A stretch of DNA of 7,974 bases from an uncultured Sutterella sp. (GTDB lineage: Bacteria; Pseudomonadota; Gammaproteobacteria; Burkholderiales; Burkholderiaceae_F), in contig CABUOH010000044.1 of NCBI GenBank assembly GCA_902493085.1, forward strand, positions 1 to 7,974, given 5' to 3'. The translations under genes were made by a program, and so were the position numbers. Within the stretch, counting starts at the first letter, position 1; each line of letters starts with the position of its first letter. Under the pieces are notes generated by a model. That model was not told where the DNA came from. It did no database searches and saw only the letters and a list, made by a program, of their open reading frames with translations. Shown here one piece after another: positions 4,832 through 7,974 of this stretch.

Positions 4832-4853
4832 TTTCTGAAGCATGGTCCGTACT

Positions 4854-5501
4854 TTATTCCTTCGGGCTTTCCTGAGCATTAAGGCCCAACCACCCCTCGA
4901 GAACGGCGCCGAGTTCTTTCGTGCCTTCTTTCTTCATGCCTGAAAACAGCTGAACCGTGACGTTAGGACCGATTTCGGCAGCGCGCTTCTGAGCATTCCT
5001 AAGCGTCGTTTTGCGCTCCATGTTTTTGAGTTGGTCCGCTTTGTTGAGAAGCCAGTGCATGCGCACATTGGGGCGGCCGGCCATGAACTCGATGAGCCAT
5101 TCGTCCGTGGGCATGAAGGGACGCCGGGCGTCCATCACGATAACGAGGCCGATCATGTTCGGGCGTTGCGCAATGTAGCCGCCTACAAGCTGAGACCAGG
5201 TCTTGCGGGTGTCTTCGCTCGCCTTGGCAAAGCCGTAACCCGGCAGGTCGACAAGACAGCCGATGTCCTCGCGAATGCCTTCTTCATTTTTCTTCGAAAG
5301 GGCGAAGAAATTGATCAGCTGGGTGCGGCCCGGCGTTTTGCTGGCGAATGCAAGGCGGGTTTTGCGCGTGAGCACGTTGATGGTGGTCGATTTGCCGGCG
5401 TTGGAGCGTCCGGCGAAGGCGATTTCTGGCACGGCCTCGGGCGGGAGCCCCGAGAGCTTGGCGGCGGAGATGACAAAACGAGCGGTGTCGAAAATGCTCA
5501 A
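4854..5501 (-). CDS. engB: Ribosome-biogenesis GTP-binding protein EngB/YihA/YsxC
   Basis: EngB is an essential GTPase of the TrmE-Era-EngA superfamily that acts late in 50S assembly and in cell division. From the TTG at 5501 the product has 215 residues (E. coli YihA 210). GTPase motifs appear in order: G1 GRSNAGKST (31-39), G2 TPGRTQ (56-61), G3 DLPGYG (85-90), G4 NKAD (153-156) and G5-like FSGMKKEG (186-193). The opening FDTARFVISAAKLSGLP is typical of the family. The TTG is preferred because GAGG (5507-5510) lies five bases upstream. The only longer option, a GTG at 5579 giving 241 residues, has no ribosome-binding site and sits inside the guaC terminator. hemB follows after 67 bases on the same strand, the pairing usually seen in betaproteobacteria. 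It ends with its own terminator. Confidence 0.94.
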   Translation of the reverse strand: MSIFDTARFVISAAKLSGLPPEAVPEIAFAGRSNAGKSTTINVLTRKTRLAFASKTPGRTQLINFFALSKKNEEGIREDIGCLVDLPGYGFAKASEDTRKTWSQLVGGYIAQRPNMIGLVIVMDARRPFMPTDEWLIEFMAGRPNVRMHWLLNKADQLKNMERKTTLRNAQKRAAEIGPNVTVQLFSGMKKEGTKELGAVLEGWLGLNAQESPKE

Positions 5502-5506
5502 GGTAA

Positions 5507-5510
5507 CCTC
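5507..5510 (-). promoter_or_regulatory. Ribosome-binding site fixing the TTG start of engB
   Basis: On the minus strand GAGG is five bases before TTG (5501-5499). It is the only good site in the region and no ATG is available in frame near it. Confidence 0.7.
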
Positions 5511-5537
5511 GTTGAAGAATAGTCTTGGAGTGCCGTC

Positions 5538-5543
5538 ATTGTA
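5538..5543 (-). promoter_or_regulatory. Possible -10 element for engB
   Basis: TACAAT (five of six consensus) occurs on the minus strand 12 bases after the T tract of the guaC terminator and 36 bases before the engB start. The -35 region is poor, since it falls on the terminator stem and T tract. It would give a start near 5531 and a leader of about 30 bases. Confidence 0.35.
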
Positions 5544-5554
5544 CTGCGCGAGGG

Positions 5555-5604
5555 AAAAGAAAGCCCTCGGTTTCCTCACCGGTTTCGTCGAGGATCGAGG
5601 GCTT
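5555..5604 (-). terminator. Intrinsic terminator of guaC
   Basis: On the minus strand AAGCCCTCG (5604-5596) pairs with CGAGGGCTT (5569-5561). A further 5-bp stem inside (TCCTC at 5594-5590 with GAGGA at 5577-5573) surrounds a 12-base loop. The 3' arm runs into TTTCTTTT (5562-5555). It begins 25 bases after the guaC stop codon. Confidence 0.75.
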
Positions 5605-5629
5605 GCGTCTTGAAGGCCAGGTTCGGAGA

Positions 5630-6673
5630 CTACGGCGCCTTGCCGAACACTTCGTTGAGCTGCATTGATACGCGAACGAAGGTTGTGCGCATGGTGAGCT
5701 CCTTGAGGCGGCGGGCTCCCACATACGTGCAGGCGCTTCTCACGCCGCCGAGGATGTCTTGAACGGTGCCTTCGACGGGGCCGCGCGCCGGAATGAGAAC
5801 GGCCTTGCCTTCAGCCGCCCGGTATTTGGCCACGCCGCCCGCATACTTGTCCATGGCGTTTCGTGAACTCATGCCGTAGAAGCGCTTGAAGACGCCGTTC
5901 TCAGTCGTGACAATGTCACCGGCGGATTCATCGTGTCCAGCGAGCATGCCGCCGAGCATCACGAAGTCAGCCCCGCCGCCGAAGGCTTTGGCAATGTCGC
6001 CGGGCACAGTACAGCCGCCGTCGGCGCAAATGCGGCCTCCAAGACCGTGAGCGGCATCCGCACATTCGATGATCGCGGAGAGTTGCGGATAACCCACCCC
6101 CGTCATCTTGCGGGTCGTGCAGACCGATCCCGGGCCGATGCCAACCTTGACGATGTCGGCGCCCGCGAGGAGGAGCTCTTCGGTCATGTCGCCCGTAACG
6201 ACATTGCCGGCCATCAGAACAATGTCCGGATAGGTTTGGCGAACCTTTTTCACGAAAGCGACAAAGGCTTCGGTGTAGCCGTTCGCAACGTCGATGCAGA
6301 CGTAGCGGATTGCGCCCGGCGCCGCGGTCATGACGGCCTGGAATTTCTGCCAGTCGTGGTCGCCAATCCCGAGCGAATAGAACGCGGCCGATTTGTTTTC
6401 AAGAGTTCGGAAAAAGTCGATATATTCTTCGGCGGAATAATGCTTGTGAAGTGCGGTCGACATCTTGTGCTTATCGAGTGCGGATGCCATTTCGAAAGTG
6501 CCTGTCGTGTCCATGTTGGCGGCGATGATGGGAATGCCGTGGTAGGGCTCGGAAGAGTGCAGGAACTTGAATTCGCGCGTGATGTCCACTTCGCTTCGAC
6601 TTGTAAGCGTGGAACGCTTCGGGCGGATCAGAACGTCTTTGAAGTCGAGTTTGACGGAATTCTCAAGATGCAT
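5630..6673 (-). CDS. guaC: GMP reductase
   Basis: GuaC reduces GMP to IMP with NADPH and releases ammonia, returning guanine nucleotides to the adenine branch. The 347-residue product matches the E. coli enzyme in length and nearly end to end: LDFKDVLIRPKRSTLTSRS (9-27), IIAANMDTTGTF (49-60), CIDVANGY (126-133), VKVGIGPGSVCTTR (175-188) with catalytic C185, DGGCTVPGD (218-226), FGGGADFVMLGGMLAGH (231-247), FYGMSS (265-270) and YRAAEGK with E288. It lacks the CBS domains of IMP dehydrogenase, and the cysteine loop is the GMP-reductase type. The ATG at 6673 has AAGGAGT (6679-6685) a few bases upstream. An upstream in-frame start at 6742 adds 23 residues unlike the family and reaches into the lysA terminator, so it is rejected. 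No clear promoter was found between 6674 and 6727. Confidence 0.96.
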   Translation of the reverse strand: MHLENSVKLDFKDVLIRPKRSTLTSRSEVDITREFKFLHSSEPYHGIPIIAANMDTTGTFEMASALDKHKMSTALHKHYSAEEYIDFFRTLENKSAAFYSLGIGDHDWQKFQAVMTAAPGAIRYVCIDVANGYTEAFVAFVKKVRQTYPDIVLMAGNVVTGDMTEELLLAGADIVKVGIGPGSVCTTRKMTGVGYPQLSAIIECADAAHGLGGRICADGGCTVPGDIAKAFGGGADFVMLGGMLAGHDESAGDIVTTENGVFKRFYGMSSRNAMDKYAGGVAKYRAAEGKAVLIPARGPVEGTVQDILGGVRSACTYVGARRLKELTMRTTFVRVSMQLNEVFGKAP

Positions 6674-6679
6674 GGCTGA

Positions 6680-6685
6680 CTCCTT
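6680..6685 (-). promoter_or_regulatory. Ribosome-binding site fixing the guaC start
   Basis: On the minus strand AAGGAG stands six bases before the ATG at 6673, a near-ideal site that excludes the upstream in-frame start. Confidence 0.85.
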
Positions 6686-6727
6686 CTGTCTGTGTGTTCG
6701 GGCCGGGACCCTGTTTTCTGCAGGCAC

Positions 6728-6772
6728 AAAAAAACGCCGCATCTCGGGATTGTCTCCGAGATCCGGCGTTTT
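6728..6772 (-). terminator. Intrinsic terminator of lysA
   Basis: A long hairpin pairs AAAACGCCG (6731-6739) with CGGCGTTTT (6764-6772) and, after one C-C mismatch, ATCTCGG (6741-6747) with CCGAGAT (6756-6762), loop of eight. On the minus strand it runs into seven T (6734-6728). It lies about 57 bases after the lysA stop. The plus strand also has TTTTCCTATTTT, but no plus-strand gene ends here. Confidence 0.85.
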
Positions 6773-6775
6773 CCT

Positions 6776-6805
6776 ATTTTACGGGGCAAACTCGAGTAAT
6801 CGCAA
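6776..6805 (-). promoter_or_regulatory. Possible promoter just upstream of the lysA terminator
   Basis: On the minus strand TTGCGA (6805-6800, four of six) is followed after 18 bases by TAAAAT (6781-6776, five of six). Transcription would begin near 6769, at the edge of the terminator hairpin. The product would be either a very short terminated RNA or, when termination fails, the guaC message. It could equally be a chance match. Confidence 0.3.
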
Positions 6806-6829
6806 GTCGGTCGAAAGTAGTAGGCTCTT

Positions 6830-7974
6830 TCAGAGCTCAAGCAGGCGTTCTCCGCTTACCATTTCATCGAACGTGTCGGGCGAGCGCAGCGGAAGTATGC
6901 GATCGCCGTCGATCAGGATTTCCATCGGAAGCATGCGGCTGTTGTATCGGCAGGCCATGCTTGCGCCGTATGCGCCGGCATCGCACACCGCGATCCAGTC
7001 GCCGGCCGTGACGGCAAGCTCACGGGCGCGTCCCAGGAAGTCGGAAGATTCGCACACGGGACCTACGACGTCCATGACGAGCGGGGCTGCGTCATGACGT
7101 TCGGCAACGGGAACGATGTCCATCCAGGCGGAGTAGAGAGCTGGACGAATGAGATCCGTCATGGCGCCGTCCACAATGCAGAAATTGCGTGTTTCGCTCT
7201 GCTTGATGTATTCGATCTGCGTGAGCATGATGCCGGCATTCCCCACGATTGAGCGGCCGGGTTCGACCATGAGGACGGCGTCTGCGAAGCCTCGTTCCTC
7301 CATCATGCGGCGTACGGGCCGCAGCAGGGCATGGGGCGTGGGGGGGTGATCCTCGGACCGGTACCGGATGCCGAGGCCGCCGCCCATGTCGAGGTGATGC
7401 AGCGCAAGGCCCTTGTCGCGCAGTGCGCACATCGTGTCGAGCAGGCGCTGCACGGAGTCCAGATAGGGCTGAACTTCGGTGATTTGGCTACCGATGTGAG
7501 CGTCTATGCCCTTGATCTCAATTCCGGGCATGTTGGCGGCGCGCAGATAGATGTTCTCCGCGTCCGAGATGGCGATGCCGAACTTGTTGTTCTTGAGACC
7601 CGTCGAAATGTAGGGATGCGTTTTCGGATCCACGTCGGGGTTGCATCGGATCGAAATGGGCGCGCGCATGCCGAGTTCAGAGGCGATGCGGTTGATGCGT
7701 TCGAGTTCGGGTTCGCTTTCGACGTTGAAGCATCCGATCCCCGCCTTGAGGGCGAACGCGATCTCCCGAGCGGTCTTGCCTACGCCCGAGTAGACGATTT
7801 TTTCAGGACTGAATCCTGCGCGCAGCGCTCGCGCGATTTCGCCGCCGCTTACGGGGTCGACGCCGGCGCCGAGGCGCGCGAGCACCTGAAGAACGCCGGC
7901 CGTCGAGTTGGCCTTCATGGCATAGCAGACGGCATGCGGGACGTCGGCGAGCGCCTCTTCGTAGGCGAGGTAGT
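6830..7974 (-). CDS. lysA: Diaminopimelate decarboxylase, N-terminus outside the window
   Basis: LysA removes CO2 from meso-diaminopimelate to give L-lysine, the last step of the pathway, using pyridoxal phosphate. The frame is open to the window edge; 380 residues are visible and roughly 35-40 N-terminal ones are missing (family about 415-420). Numbering visible residues, the PLP lysine is K20 in YAMKANS (usually YAVKANS). Further motifs are SGGE (42-45), SGVGKT (62-67), HIGSQ (159-163), GGGLGIRY (197-204), EPGRSIVGNAG (237-247) for phosphate binding, CESSD (307-311) with the active-site cysteine supplied across the dimer, and DAGAYGASMACRYN (331-344). An internal ATG at 7918 is not the start, because Y-A before it belong to the PLP motif. 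The terminator at 6728-6772 follows. Neighbouring guaC is an unrelated function. Confidence 0.97.
   Translation of the reverse strand, partial: YLAYEEALADVPHAVCYAMKANSTAGVLQVLARLGAGVDPVSGGEIARALRAGFSPEKIVYSGVGKTAREIAFALKAGIGCFNVESEPELERINRIASELGMRAPISIRCNPDVDPKTHPYISTGLKNNKFGIAISDAENIYLRAANMPGIEIKGIDAHIGSQITEVQPYLDSVQRLLDTMCALRDKGLALHHLDMGGGLGIRYRSEDHPPTPHALLRPVRRMMEERGFADAVLMVEPGRSIVGNAGIMLTQIEYIKQSETRNFCIVDGAMTDLIRPALYSAWMDIVPVAERHDAAPLVMDVVGPVCESSDFLGRARELAVTAGDWIAVCDAGAYGASMACRYNSRMLPMEILIDGDRILPLRSPDTFDEMVSGERLLEL

Noticed and set aside
3605..4882. 425-codon open frame antisense to hemB
   Set aside because: It crosses the end of hslR, the bidirectional terminator and the engB terminator; the protein looks like a reverse-strand artefact, while HemB on the other strand is unmistakable.
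5933..6679. 248-codon open frame antisense to guaC
   Set aside because: Entirely within guaC on the opposite strand, with no motif, no ribosome-binding site and no independent support.
6674..6742. 23-residue N-terminal extension of GuaC
   Set aside because: It reaches into the lysA terminator and is unlike GMP reductases; AAGGAG before 6673 and the 347-residue length fit the shorter form.
1..7974. CRISPR array, transposon, prophage, toxin-antitoxin or defence system
   Set aside because: No direct-repeat array, transposase, integrase or short paired unknown genes appear; all sizeable frames are housekeeping genes or their shadows.

Overview
The window is an ordinary chromosomal housekeeping segment, probably from a betaproteobacterium of the order Burkholderiales. 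The moderate GC content, the protein sequences and the gene set would fit a gut Sutterellaceae-type organism. That genus-level guess is inference; the order-level guess rests on the S4, alpha-subunit, L17, HemB and LysA sequences and on gene order. I found no mobile element, CRISPR array, tRNA, rRNA or unknown protein family. What is unusual lies in the non-coding gaps.

Left half, plus strand (1-3696): the end of the ribosomal alpha operon, rpsM (partial), rpsK, rpsD, rpoA and rplQ, followed by hslR (Hsp15). The first five encode small-subunit proteins S13, S11 and S4, the RNA polymerase alpha subunit and large-subunit protein L17. Gene order is the classical one, but the spacers are long and structured. 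A terminator-like hairpin followed by a sigma70-like promoter separates rpsD from rpoA. A strong promoter plus a leader of about 150 nt with several stems separates rpoA from rplQ. Two back-to-back hairpins precede rpsD. rplQ ends in an intrinsic terminator, directly followed by hslR.

Right half, minus strand (3773-7974), in transcription order from the right edge: lysA (diaminopimelate decarboxylase, 5' end outside the window), guaC (GMP reductase), engB (ribosome-assembly GTPase) and hemB (porphobilinogen synthase). Each is followed by its own intrinsic terminator, so they look like separate short transcription units. hslR and hemB converge on a shared bidirectional terminator at 3719-3747.

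Functionally, the left half supplies ribosome and RNA polymerase parts plus a factor (Hsp15) that rescues stalled 50S subunits, and engB adds a 50S assembly GTPase. guaC, hemB and lysA serve purine recycling, haem synthesis and lysine/peptidoglycan precursor supply. The most useful leads are the apparent division of the alpha operon into separately started units, the structured leaders in front of rpsD and rplQ, and several substitutions at normally conserved sites of S11.
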